A stretch of DNA of 64,000 nucleotides from Lepiota brunneoincarnata (Eukaryota > Basidiomycota > Agaricomycetes > Agaricales > Agaricaceae): positions 62,001 through 126,000 of the forward strand of contig JAEBUN010000042.1 in the NCBI GenBank assembly GCA_023014365.1. The letters are read 5' to 3'. The notes below the pieces were generated by a model. It had not been told where the DNA came from and ran no database searches. It saw only the letters and a list, made by a program, of their open reading frames with translations. Positions 10,059 through 20,932 of this stretch are shown here, piece by piece. Position 1 is the first letter of the stretch; every line of letters starts with the position of its first letter. The position numbers and the translations under genes are program-made.

Positions 10059-11493
10059 GTCGTGCGTGGTTCCGATAGCCACATACGGCTTTCGTCTGTG
10101 GTATTACCGGGGCGCCAGGTGTAAGGGCGCTTTGGACCACCTCCGCCGGATGCAGCGTCGGGCTGCACTCTGGATCACCGGCGCCTTTAGGACGTCACCC
10201 GATGGGGGGGTTGGGGCCATTGCGGGCCTGATCCCCATTCACCTTCATCTCCGGAAGCTTCGCGACCGTGCCGAGTTGCGGTACGCCACGCTTGCTCCGG
10301 GCCACCCCGTTCGTGCCCTCCTTGGCTGGGGCTACAGCGGTGATCTCCGGCCTCATGTCCGGTCCATAGCCAGGCTCCCTCCCCGCGAGCTGATCAAGGT
10401 GAAGGGGCCTGTTGTCGACGCTAACCAGCGTCTTGCTGCCCTCGCTGGGCCCTTCGACGCGGTGGCGCCGGAGGCCTGGCCGGGGCGCCGTCTCCTGGAT
10501 GTGCACCCTGACCGGGTCCGCTTCCACTCTTACGACCGGGGAGCGGAGGACGCCCTCACGGCCCATGTCGCAGCTCTCGACCGGGTTCTGGCCCGGTCGC
10601 AGGCTGACCCGGGGGTTCTGGTGGCAGCGACGGACGCGAGTCTGCCGCCCCGCCGGGTCCACCAGGCGGTTTCGGCCGCCCAGGTTTTCCAGGGGCTGGA
10701 CTGCATCCACGCGGTCCGGCTTCCGGGGGGGAAGGTTACGGCTCCCGAGGCCGAGCTTTTCGCCATCCGGCTGGCGGTGTCCAAGGCAGTTTCTGTCGAA
10801 GGCGCCGCTAGTCTCGTCTTGTTCACCGACTCGATGGCCTCGGCCAGGCGGGCGGTGGACCCGTCGGTGCACTCCGCCCAGGGTCATTCCTTGGCTGTCT
10901 GCCGCCTTCTCGCCGCGTGGTTCGCCGGGGGTCCGGCCCGCTCGGTCCACTTCTGGGAGGTCCCTTCGCGCGCGAAGTGGCCTTTCCACACTCAGGTGCA
11001 CGACTTCGCCCGGTCGTTGCCTCCCGTTGGGGTAGGGGCTCGTCCCCAGGCCTCGCTTGACTACCTCCGGAAGGAGGAAGTACGGTCGTGTCAGGACCGC
11101 TGGATCGATTTGTTCCAGGATCCTGACCATCGCGGGCATGGTTTCCTCCAGCTCGCCAGGGACGACGACCGTCCCCTGCGGCCCACGTATCTCCACGGTG
11201 GTGCCTGGATCCCGCACGCTCACTCGGTGTCAGTAATGGCCCGGATGACGCGTGCTATTCTTAATCACGCGCCGATAGGGGGCTATCGGAGGCGTTTTTT
11301 CCCGCAGGAAGGTTATTCCTGTCGCTGCGGGTTTCGGGAGGAAACCCGTGAGCACGTGTTCCGGAGTTGCCCTAGGCACTCCATGGCGGGGGTCCCGGCT
11401 ACGGTCGAGGCTCTCATTGCTTTCCTCGAGGCGTCCCCGACCGCGTTCGCGTTCGCTGAGAGGGCCGGGCCCCCCCCGGGGGGTATCGGCTAG
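10059..11493 (+). pseudogene. LINE B ORF2 3' part (RNase H and CCHC), copy B1
   Basis: An open 478-codon stretch encodes the end of LINE B ORF2: the post-RT region (VVPIATYGFRLWYYRG, MQRRAALWITGAF), RNase H (VAATDASLPP, EAELFAIRLAVSKAV, LFTDSMASARRAVDPS) and the terminal knuckle CRCGFREETREHVFRSC. It stops at the TAGTAG double stop around 11491-11496. No endonuclease or polymerase is present because the chimera joins module E here. The upstream ATG at 9937 lies in module E and is unlikely to be a real start. Confidence 0.85.
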
Positions 11494-11532
11494 TAGCTCT
11501 GCCTGGCGCCCGGTTGGGTCCGGGCCGGGGCG

Positions 11533-11613
11533 TTGGTTATTCCCCCGCTGCCTTCGGGTGGCGTGTAGGGATTTGCGTGGGAATTGACCCCTAGCCCCCG
11601 ATAAGGGGGGGGA
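11533..11613 (+). promoter_or_regulatory. Structured 3' UTR module shared by LINE A and LINE B
   Basis: Just after the ORF2 stop lies GGTTATTCCCCCGCTG, then GTAGGGATTTGCG, GAATTGACCCCTAG and a C5/G5 hairpin with a GATAA-type loop, then GGACCTCG. The same succession, with a TTCG or TTAG loop, occurs twice in the LINE A 3' UTR (for example 46672-46832). Conservation between two otherwise divergent LINEs suggests an RNA structure used by the element, perhaps for RT recognition; that function is inference. Confidence 0.6.
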
Positions 11614-11875
11614 CCTCGCTCCGGTTTGGTTCCCGTGCCGCGCGCTGGGCGGCAGCCGTCTTCCCGCCTCCGTTCATTCGGGGCGGCTTCATCCTGGGCA
11701 TGGGGAAATGCATGCCCGCATCCGCGGTCACGCGTTGTATGTACAGATACCCCGTAGTGTACGGCTCGGTCGTTTGTACTGTAGTACGTTGCTGCGCACG
11801 GCCTCCCTACGCGGCCCGTGTAATAAATTGGAGATTTAAAAAAAAAAAAAAAAAAAAAAAAAGATGAGAACAATA

Positions 11876-12396
11876 ACATGAACGTCGCCCTTGCTGTAAA
11901 CATACACAGAGTTGTCTGACTTGAGCTTGGTGTAGTCCAGAGAGCTAAAGACGTCATATAGCTTCTTGTTCCACTGTCTAGCAGCCTGTTTGAGGCCATA
12001 GAGTGACTTGGTGAGCTTGCAAACATGGTTAGGACCTCCCTCGTGGTAGCCTTCAGGTTGGTGCATGTAAATCTCTTCATCCAAGTCCCCATAAGTGAAA
12101 GCAGATGAAATGTCAATAGAACGAAGTGAATAGCCTTCTTTGGCTGCCAAGGCCAGAATAAGGCGTAGGGATGCAGGGCGATATGTGGGAGCAAAGACTT
12201 CAGTATAGTCAAATCCAGGGCATTGAGAGTACCCTTTTGCGACCAACCTAGCCTTGTAGCGCTCCACGGAGCCATCAGCCTTGAGCTTGACTTGGAACAC
12301 CCAACCTGAGTTGATAGCTGTCTTGCCAGGAGGGAGCTCAACGATTTGCCAAGTGTTGTTACCCATTAAAGACATCATCTCGTCATTGCAGGCACC
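11876..12396 (-). pseudogene. Copia C1 reverse transcriptase (with 8659-8824)
   Basis: Encodes the copia RT N-terminal and palm region: NNTWQIVELPPGK, YKARLVAKGYSQ, FAPTYRPASLRLILALAA, DISSAFTYGDLDEEIYM and SLYGLKQAARQWNKKL. The remaining RT text, including the part after the catalytic loop, lies at 8659-8824 beyond the E-LINE B insertion; the insertion falls just before the FIDD catalytic loop. An in-frame TGA at 12397-12399 separates it from the integrase frame, as it also does in copia C2. Confidence 0.85.
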
Positions 12397-13264
12397 TCAC
12401 CATTGAGTCCCATCAGGTGCAGACATTGCAGCCTTGAAGGTACGGAAGCCTGGGTCCTCTGTGTTGCCAGCAAACTCAACATCTTGAAAGCCATCCTCAA
12501 CAGCTAGATCAGCTTCCTCCTCATCATCACTGTCAGGGACAGGAGGTGGAGGATCTCTGACCTTCCACCACTCACCAGGTGACTGTCTCACACGTGCAGA
12601 GCATCGTGGAGCAGTTGGGAGCAATGGTGGTACAGGAGGCGGCGCAACATCAAGAGGAGGTGCAGAAACAGGAGGAATGATAGGAGGTGGAGCAGGGAGT
12701 GGTACATCTTGAGGAGGATGAATAGGAATGGATGGAATGACTGGAGACACCCCCTCATCGTCAAGAGGTGGTACTCCCTTAGAATGTGGAGAGGAGGGTG
12801 GTAATGGAGTTGGTGCAGTGGGTGGAGGAGTAAATCCTGGATTGGAGTTGGAATGTGAGGGAAAGTTAGACGGAGCAGATGGGATAGCCAGTGGACGTGG
12901 TGCAGTCATCTGCACACTAGACAGTCCAGGGAAGTGCTGTTTGTCAAAGTCAGCTCTCTCTGAGATCACAACTTGTTTAGTCACAGAATTGTAAAACCTC
13001 CATGCCTTGTAGCCAATAGGATAGCCAATGAATATACACCGTTGCATGTGTGGTCCAAGCAATGTCCGCTTGTCTTTCTGCACATGAACATACGCGGTGC
13101 ACCCCCAGACTTGTAGGTGAGCAACATCAGGCTTACATTTGTAAAAGGCCTCATAAGGAGTGGTGTTGGGAAGGGGAGCAGTAGGGAGGCGATTCCAGAC
13201 ATGAATCATCGCAGTGAGGCATTCACCCCAAAATGAAGGAAGGAGATGGGCTTCAGCAAGCATC
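12397..13264 (-). pseudogene. Copia C1 integrase C-terminal region
   Basis: A 288-codon frame encodes the integrase end and the proline-rich linker before RT: LPSFWGECLTAMIHVWNRLPT, YEAFYKCKPDVAHLQVWGC, FIGYPIGYKAWRFYN, then a long P/S-rich stretch and an acidic DSDDEEEAD patch. It ends at a TGA (12397-12399) that copia C2 shares. The upstream integrase core continues at 23822 beyond the LINE A insertion. Confidence 0.85.
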
Positions 13265-13639
13265 TTTTTTTTTTTTTTTTTTTTTTTAAAATCAACAATT
13301 TATAATGTGGTGCTTGAACGCAGTCCGCGTGCACTAACTACAACAAAGCAACTAGTACATGGTATAACTACCAATAAAGGTAGGGAAGAGAGTCCCGCTA
13401 ACTCAAAAGGCTACACTCCATAAAGAAGTGCGCATGGGTGAAGAGTCCACTACTCCAATGGAAACTAGGGCGCAGCAGACGAGGGGTGGATAGGGCCAAC
13501 AGGTCCCCCCCCCGAAGGGGGTTAGGAGTCAGTTCTCTGTAAATCCCTACACCCTGCAGACTAAGGCTCTAAGAACTTCGGGTCGCCGCCCTGACGGGCA
13601 TTAGGAGTCAATTCTCCATAAATCACTACACCCCACCCT

Positions 13640-14302
13640 TGTCATATCCACACCAAACCTAGAGCTTAACCATTAGGCTTCGGCTTCTCGACTCCACGTG
13701 TGCTCCACACGACAACCCTATGCCCTCCGACTCGGCCCCGACTGGCTCCGACCGCAACCCTTCGCCCCGATCACGCGACCTACCTCTACACGTGCCACGA
13801 CCACCTGACCCTCGGTGCTCCCATTGTCCAGTTCTCCATTCTCCGTCCGTAATCAGAATACGTTACCAGTCTCCATACCCGTACCGGTCTCCATTCCATT
13901 CGAAATTATTCGTAATCCGCTTGTAACCATATGGGTCTCCGCTTCGCTCCGCATGTAGTCAGTACGGGTCATCATTCGTCGAGCTAGTAGTATATATACT
14001 GTAGGCACTTGGCTTGTACTCCTCAGTCTGATAATCGAATCGAGCAGCGGGCCAGCTCTCTGTTCCATATCCTCTCCTCTCTTCTGCCTCGCTCCGCTTC
14101 GGCTCCGACTTCCTGAAATACGGACTAGGACAGTAGGAGGGCACAGCACATAAGCTGAGGCCGCAAGTCCAACCCCCCGCCCGACGTACTCCGCCTCGGT
14201 CCCGAAGTCTACGTACTGACTTCGCCCTGTCCCCCGGTTACCTTATACCAAGGATACCACCCTGACCCTCCGCTTCGGTCCCGACCCGCACCGGCTCTAA
14301 CA
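13640..14302 (+). repeat. Gypsy 5' LTR
   Basis: 663 bp LTR with TG...CA ends. A TATA-like run (TATATATA at about 13990-13997) is a plausible promoter core. The sequence after it, from 14303, should contain the primer binding site; it reads GTATTATCAGACTC, at best a degenerate match to an initiator-tRNA site, so I leave the primer open. Confidence 0.95.
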
Positions 14303-14355
14303 GTATTATCAGACTCAAACTCCTCCTGTCCACCACACTCTGAATTTTTCTAACC

Positions 14356-15761
14356 ATGGTCTCTCGAACAGTTACCCGTACTCGCACTCTGGTAACTCCA
14401 GCCGCTCGCCGTAGCAAACGCATCACTCGACAACCTCCTTCCGAGGAACTGCAACCCGACTCCCCGAGGGCTTCTCGCTCTCACCAACAATCGATCGCAC
14501 CCTCGACCCCAGACCGTTTCTCTGAAGATATACAACCTTCAGTATTCCGGACTCCCGACGGCCCCGACGACGGCCCCGACCCCAATCCTGATCCCAGCGA
14601 CCCTGGTGATCCCGACGACTACCCTGACAATGGGGACGGGCCCCCGGGCGATGACGAACCATCAGACAACGGCGACAACAACAACAACATCCCACCTGGC
14701 AACACCCGAGACGACCATGATAGACTCATACTCCGAGTTTTCCAACGCATAGCCGACCAAATGGACGGCCGTGGGAACTCTCAAGCCCCACAGCCTCCTC
14801 GATCTCCCCGTACCAAAGCTCGCGAACCTGACATCTTTACAGGTTCCGACCCCGCCAAACTCAAACCCTTCCTCTTCCAATGTCGGCTCTATTTCCGTAC
14901 TAACCTGGCCCAGTTCGCTATCCCCGCCACCAGGTCAACTTCGCGTTAACGTACCTTACCGGCGTGGCCCAGCAACACTTCGAAATCGGCCTCGACGAGG
15001 CCGACAACCACGGAATAATGCACGATTGGATCGAGGACTGGGATCAGTTCACCCTGGAACTGCAGACCAATTTCGGTCCCGCGGATCCGACCGGAGAAGC
15101 TGCTGAGCAGCTTGACTCCCTCCGAATGCGCTATGACGAAAAGATCGCCGTCTACAACGTCGACTTTCTCCGTCTGGCCGGCCAACTCCGCTGGGGTGAT
15201 GAGGTATTCTGTCACCGCTACTACAAAGGCCTCCCCGACCGCATCCAGGACATTCTGTCCAATCGGCCCGACGGCAAGCCCGACACCTTCATCGAAATGC
15301 GAGCAGCAGCGATGAAGATCGATGCTCGCTACTGGGAATGCCAACGCGAGAAGGCCCGTGCCAAAGCCGCTTCGGACCCGACCGCCTCTAGGAAACCTGG
15401 AGGCAACCCATCCCCTTCCACCGCGACAAACCATCAACCTGCCGCCAAGCCTGCCAACAGTAACAACAAAGGCAGCACCCCCAGTAATAACATCTTCAAG
15501 GGCAATCCGCCCAACCCGTCCGCCGGTCAGAAATCGGCCCCGCCAAGGTCCGACCTTACTAGTAAACTTGGTAAGGACGGTAAATTAACCCCCGAGGAAC
15601 GTCAACGACGTTTCGACAATAACCTCTGCCTTGTCTGCGCAGATCCCAATCACAGGGCTGCCAACTGCGACAAGAAGAAATTCCCTGACGCCAAGGCTAA
15701 AGGCCGACAGGCTCAGATTCCCGAGACAGACGCGCCGGCTCTCCCGAGCTCGGAAAAATAG
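14356..15761 (+). pseudogene. gag: Gypsy Gag with a frameshift
   Basis: Capsid/nucleocapsid protein that would package the element RNA. The first frame (14356-14949, 197 aa) has a basic start, a D/P-rich linker and the capsid start (DIFTGSDPAKLKPFLFQC). Around 14925-14935 one base appears to be missing; the capsid text continues in the next frame (14964-15761), with the knuckle CLVCADPNHRAANC (CX2CX4HX4C) near the end. Pol starts one frame back at a GGAAAAAT run (about 15752-15759), so Gag-Pol is probably made by a -1 shift or was once one frame. Confidence 0.85.
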
Positions 15762-15762
15762 T

Positions 15763-18700
15763 CGGCGGTCCTCAGGCCTCTGCACAGACTGAGGATCGCA
15801 TTGAACTCTGCTGTGCTCCAGAGAGTTTCCGTCTCAATGCGTCCGCTCTTTCCGATCCAAACTCTCTTCATATTACATTAACTTCTCCTTTAGTTACTTT
15901 GTTACCCTCTGTTTCCGCTCCTGTACTCTCCGCTTCGGACCCGCTTTCTACAACGGACAATGTAGTTAGTTCTGACTTTTCTTCTTCTTTTTCTCCTTTC
16001 AAAGCTCTTGTTGATAGTGGTTCTACTCACTGTTTTGTGGACTCTTCTTTCATTCGTTCTCATAGTATTCCAACCTCGTCCATCCCGGCTATTGAACTTC
16101 GGTTATTTGATGGGACCTCAAACGCCTACATTACGGAACTTGCGCAACTGCCTGTATCCTTCCCCTCCGGTGAATCTATCATTTTGGACACTTATGTCAC
16201 CCAGCTCGACTCTTCCTGTTCTGTGGTCTTAGGACACAACTGGCTCACCCGCTACAATCCGTTGATTGACTGGGCTTTGGGCAGTATTACTTTCCGGCCA
16301 TCCCTACTCGAGAATCCTGCTTCCGTCTCTACCTGCGTCGCACCCGCATCGGCTCCGCCTATGGCCGCCCCTGACTCTCCTGACCTAGGTTCACCACCCC
16401 TGTCCGGGACCTCGTCCCAATCTGTCCCCCTTGCGAAACCGCACATCTCCTTGATAAACGCTCCTGCCTTTATCCGCGCTGCCAAGCTCCCTGGCTCCCA
16501 ACAATTCCGAATCAATCTTTCCGCCGCCTCCGCATCGGCTGTGTCCTCTTCTGTCTCCGAGGAACCGCCTGACCTCTCGTCTATCCCCGAGGAATACCAC
16601 GAGTTCGCTGACGTTTTCAGTAAATCGCGTGCTGACACACTTGCTCCACACCGCCCTTACGACCTCCAGATTAACCTAGAGGATGGCGGTCAGCCTCCAG
16701 TCGGTACCATTTACTCCCTTTCACAATCGGAGCTTGGAGCTCTACGTGATTTTATTGACGAACATTTATCTATTGGTTTCATCCACCCCTCCACTTCCCC
16801 TCATGGAGCCCCGGTCCTCTTCGTCAAGAAAAAGGACGGCTCCCTCCGCTTATGCGTTGATTTTAGAGGTCTCAACCGTATCACCAAGAAGGACCGCTAT
16901 CCCCTTCCGCTCATCTCCGACCTCTTAGACTCCCCTCGCAAAGCTCGCGTATATACCAAGATCGACCTCCGCCACGCCTACCATCTTGTCCGCGTTGCTG
17001 ACGGCGACGAATGGAAGACCGCCTTTCGGACCCGCTACGGCTCCTTCGAATGGATGGTTATGCCTTTCGGCCTCACCAATGCCCCCGCCACCTTCCAGTG
17101 GTTCATGAACGATATATTCAAGGACATGCTCGACGTCTGCGTTACTATCTACCTTGACGACATTCTGATATACTCCGACAACCATAGTATCCATCGTGAC
17201 CAAGTCAAGGAGGTCCTCAAGCGGCTCCGCCAACACGGTCTATACGCCCGCCCTGACAAATGCCAGTTCCACTCTGACACAGTGGAATATCTCGGCTACA
17301 TTCTCTCCCCCGACGGCCTCCAAATGGACCAGTCTAAAGTCAAGACCATCCAGGAGTGGCCTGAGCCTAAGAAAGTCAAGGACATCCAGTCCTTCTTAGG
17401 CTTCGCCAATTTCTACCGTCGCTTCATTCATGGATACTCCGACATCGTCGTTCCGCTCACTCGCCTCACCCGCAAAGACGTGAAGTGGAATTTTACTGAT
17501 GATTGTCGCGAGGCCTTTAACTCCCTGAAGGAAGCATTTATCTCCGCCCCCGTCCTCACTCCTTGGGTCCCCGACGCTCAGATCATTGTCGAGACCGACG
17601 CCTCCGACTACGCCCTTGCGGCAATCCTCTCTATCGTCACCGACGATGGGGAGGTCCATCCCGTTGCATTCCACTCCCGCACCTTTAACACGGCCGAACT
17701 CAACTATGACACTCACGACAAGGAACTCCTGGCGATATTCGAAGCCTTTCGCATCTGGCGGCACTATCTCGAAGGTGCCCCCCTTGCTATTGATGTGGTC
17801 ACTGACCACAAGAACCTCGAATACTTCTGCACCACCAAGATCCTGACTTGCCGCCAAGCTCGTTGGTCCGAGTTCCTATCCCAATTCCACCTCGTCATCC
17901 GTTTCCGACCCGGCCGCCTCGGCACCAAGCCTGACGCCCTAACTAGACGATGGGACGTCTACCCTAAAGGGGGGAATAGCGACTATGCATCAGTCAACCC
18001 GCACAACTTCCAGCCTGTGTTCACTCACGAACAGCTCGCGGCCTCCGTCCGTGCCACCACTCTTTACGCCCCTTCCCTTCGCGCAGCTGTAGTCATGGAC
18101 CTCGATCAGCTACACCGCGATATTCTCGCCGCCCTACCAGCGGATCCGACCGCTTCCGCCCATCTTGCCAGCCCAGAAGGCCGTTGGTCAGTTAATGATA
18201 AAGGTTTCCTCCTCTTAGACGACAGAATCTACGTCCCTGACACCGACAATCTCCAACTTCGGGTCCTCCAGTACAAGCATGATCACGTCCTAGCCGGCCA
18301 CTTCGGTCAGAATAAAACGCTGGAACTCATCCGGCGCGAATACACCTGGCCTAGCGTCCGCACCTTCGTCAAGGATTTCTGTAAGTCTTGCGTCACCTGT
18401 ATGAGGTCTAAACCCCAGCGCCATCGCCCCTACAGTCTCCTTAAGCAACTCCCCATCCCCGAACGCCCTTGGAATTCAATCTCCATGGACTTCATCGAAA
18501 AACTTCCCGCCTCCTCCGGCTATGACGCCATCCTGGTAATCGTTGACAGACTCACCAAGCAATCCCTCTTCATCCCGACTTATGATACCATCACCTCCTC
18601 CGACCTTGCCCGCCTATTCGTCCTCCACGTCTTCTCCAAGCACGGCGTACCCGAACATGTTACCTCCGACCGCGGCTCCGAATTCATCTCCCACTTCTTC

Positions 18701-19084
18701 CGCTCATTGGGACAAGCCCTTGACATGAAGCTACATTTCACCTCGGGCTACCATCCAGAAGGCGACGGACAAACGGAACGCACCAACCAGACCCTCGAAC
18801 AATACCTTCGGGTCTATTGTAACTACCAACAGGACAATTGGTCCGAATTACTACCCCTAGCTGAGTTTGCTTACAACAACGCTCCTAGTGCCACCACCGG
18901 TATCTCCCCATTCTTCGCTAATAAAGGATACCATCCGAACATCACAGTTCATCCTGAACGCGATCTTGCCTCCGCCCGGGCCCGCCATTTTGCTGTTGAT
19001 CTCGACGACCTACATACCACCCTGAAGTCCGAAATAGCGCTAGCCCAGCAACGTTATCAGACCTCCGCCGACGCCCGCCGACTC
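15763..19084 (+). pseudogene. pol: Gypsy Pol: protease, RT, RNase H, integrase (interrupted)
   Basis: Pol is open from just after the gag stop to the LINE B insertion at 19085. Numbering from 15899: protease DSG at residue 39; RT with KKKDGSLRLCVDFRGLN and catalytic YLDD near 418; RNase H with ETDASDYALA near 564; the integrase HHCC zinc domain near 794-835; and the integrase catalytic D, D and E near 864, 924 and 960 with exact D-35-E spacing. All visible catalytic residues are present. The frame is cut after TSADARRL by the LINE B copy; the rest resumes at 20384. The in-frame extension past 19084 is LINE B sequence, not Pol. Confidence 0.92.
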
Positions 19085-19983
19085 GGGCGCAGGCTGATCC
19101 GGGGGTTCTGGTGGCAGCGACGGACGCGAGTCTGCCGCCCCGCCGGGTCCACCAGGCGGTTTCGGCCGCCCAGGTTTTCCGGGGGCTGGACTGCATCCAC
19201 GCGGTCCGGCTTCCGGGGGGGAAGGTTACGGCTCCCGAGGCCGAGCTTTTCGCCATCCGGCTGGCGGTGTCCAAGGCAGTTTCTGTCGAGGGCGCCACTG
19301 GTCTCGTCTTGTTCACCGACTCGATGGCCTCGGCCAGGCGGGCGGTGGACCCGTCGGTGCACTCCGCCCAGGGTCATTCCTTAGCGGTCTGTCGCCTTCT
19401 CGCCAAGTGGTTTGCCGGGGACCCGGCCCGCTCGGTCCACTTCTGGGAGGTCCCTTCGCGTGCGAGGTGGCCTTTCCACACTCAGGTGCACGACTTCGCT
19501 AGGTCGTTGCCTCCCGTTGGGGTAGGGGCTCGTCCCCGGGCCTCGCTTGACTACCTCCGCAAGGAGGAAGTACGGTCGTGTCAGGACCGCTGGATCGACT
19601 TGTTCCAGGATCCTGACTATCACGGGCATGGTTTCCTCCAGCTCGCCAGGGACGACGATCGTCCCCTGCGGCCCACGTATCTCCACGGTGGTGCCTGGAT
19701 CCCGCACGCTCACTCGGTGTCAGTAATGGCCCGGATGACGCGTGCTATTCTTAACCACGCGCCGATAGGGGGCTATCGGAGGCGCTTTTTCCCACAGGAA
19801 GACTACTCCTGTCACTGCGGGTTTCGGGAGGAAACTCGTGAGCACGTGTTCCGGAGCTGCCCTAGGCACTCCATGGCGGGGGTCCCGGCTACGGTCGAGG
19901 CTCTCATTGCTTTCCTCGAGGCGTCCCCGACCGCGTTCGCGTTCGCTGAGAGGGCCGGGCCCCCCCCGGGGGGTATCGGCTAG
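19085..19983 (+). pseudogene. LINE B RNase H and CCHC end, copy B2
   Basis: Encodes the RNase H core (VAATDASLPP, EAELFAIRLA, LFTDSMASARRAVDPS) and terminal knuckle CHCGFREETREHVFRSC, open to the TAGTAG stop at 19981. The element start has no start codon of its own, so nothing is expected to be translated except as read-through of gypsy pol in another frame. Confidence 0.85.
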
Positions 19984-20322
19984 TAGCTCTGCCTGGCGCC
20001 CGGTTGGGTCCGGGCTGGGGCGTTGGTTATTCCCCCGCCATCTTCGGGCGGCGTGTAGGGATTTACGCGGGAATCGACCCCTAACCCCCGATAAGGGGGG
20101 GGACCTCGCCCTGGCCTTGTTCCCGTGCCGCGCGCTGGGCGGCAGCCGTCCTCCCGCCTCCGTTCACTCGGGGCGGCTTCGTCCTGGGCATGGGGAAACG
20201 CATGCCCGCATCCGCGGTCACGCGTTGTATGTACAGATACCCCGTAGTGTACGGCTCGGTCGTTTGTACTGTAGTACGTTGCTGCGCACGGCCTCCCTAC
20301 GCGGCCCGTGTTATAAATTGGA

Positions 20323-20368
<46 letters not shown>
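19085..20368 (+). mobile_element. LINE B copy B2, 5'-truncated, inside gypsy pol
   Basis: Inserted at the integrase C-terminus with a 15 bp TSD GACGCCCGCCGACTC (19070-19084 and 20369-20383). It begins within RNase H and ends with a roughly 40 nt poly-A (20329-20368). The tail is of the TTATAAA subfamily. It is younger than the gypsy copy that holds it. Confidence 0.93.
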
Positions 20369-20370
<2 letters not shown>

Positions 20371-20383
20371 CGCCCGCCGACTC

Positions 20384-20863
20384 CCCGCCCCAGACTTCAA
20401 GGTTGGACAAAAGGTATTCGTGAAAGCCCAATTCTTCCGCACCACCCGTCCCTCCAAAAAACTCTCCAAAAAGTACCTTGGGCCTTATGAGATCATTGCA
20501 CAAGCAGGTACTCACTCCCTTACACTCCGACTTCCCGACTCCATGCGTGGAGTACACCCAGTCTTCCATGTTTCCATGCTCGAACCAGCCACACCTAACA
20601 CCATACCCGCCCGATCGGATCCGCCGCCCGCGCCGGTTTCCATTGACGGCGAACCAGAATACGAGATTGCCCGCATCGTCGACTCTAAGATCGATCGGCG
20701 CCGCGCGTGCAAGCTCCTCTATAAAGTCATCTGGTTAGGTTACGAAGACACTGAAGAAGAGTCCTCGTGGTTGCCAGCCACCAAGCTTGAACATGCTATA
20801 GATCTCGTAGAGGCTTTTCATTCCTCTTACCCTGCAAAGCCTGGTCCTCTTCACTCACTTTGA
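20384..20863 (+). pseudogene. pol: Gypsy Pol C-terminus: GPY/F module and chromodomain
   Basis: This continues Pol after the LINE B insertion. It starts PAPDFKVGQKVFVKAQFF, carries the GPY-type motif KKYLGPYEI and HPVFHVSMLEP, and ends with a chromodomain (EYEIARIVDSKI, YKVIWLGYEDTEEESSWLP, about 20655-20820). Chromodomains on chromoviral integrases direct insertion to methylated-histone chromatin, which fits a transposon-rich location such as this. The stop is at 20861-20863. Confidence 0.92.
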
Positions 20864-20932
20864 GTTACTGACCACACATCGCACCAAGAAACAACCATGT
20901 ATTAAACAAACCAAAAAAACAACCCTGTACAA

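Larger units (their letters stand above)
8825..11862 (+). mobile_element. Chimeric retroelement E-LINE B (copy B1)
   Basis: A single plus-strand insertion into copia C1, bounded by a 13 bp TSD (GATGAGAACAATA at 8812-8824 and 11863-11875). Its 5' part is a complete module E (8827-10058); its 3' part is LINE B from the end of the RT region to the poly-A (11838-11862). One TSD pair encloses both parts, so they were inserted together from one cDNA. Two extra bases (GC) lie between the TSD and the module start. The LINE B tail is of the TAATAAA subfamily. Confidence 0.9.

Noticed and set aside
13720..14535. Short frames in the gypsy LTR and leader
   Set aside because: They are present identically in both LTRs, without motifs; the LTR function explains the conservation.
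15899..19384. Gypsy Pol continuing to 19384
   Set aside because: The last 100 codons are LINE B sequence read out of frame after the TSD at 19084.
20190..20423. A frame with a lysine run
   Set aside because: The lysines are the LINE B poly-A tail; the same artefact recurs at each poly-A or poly-T (phenylalanine runs).
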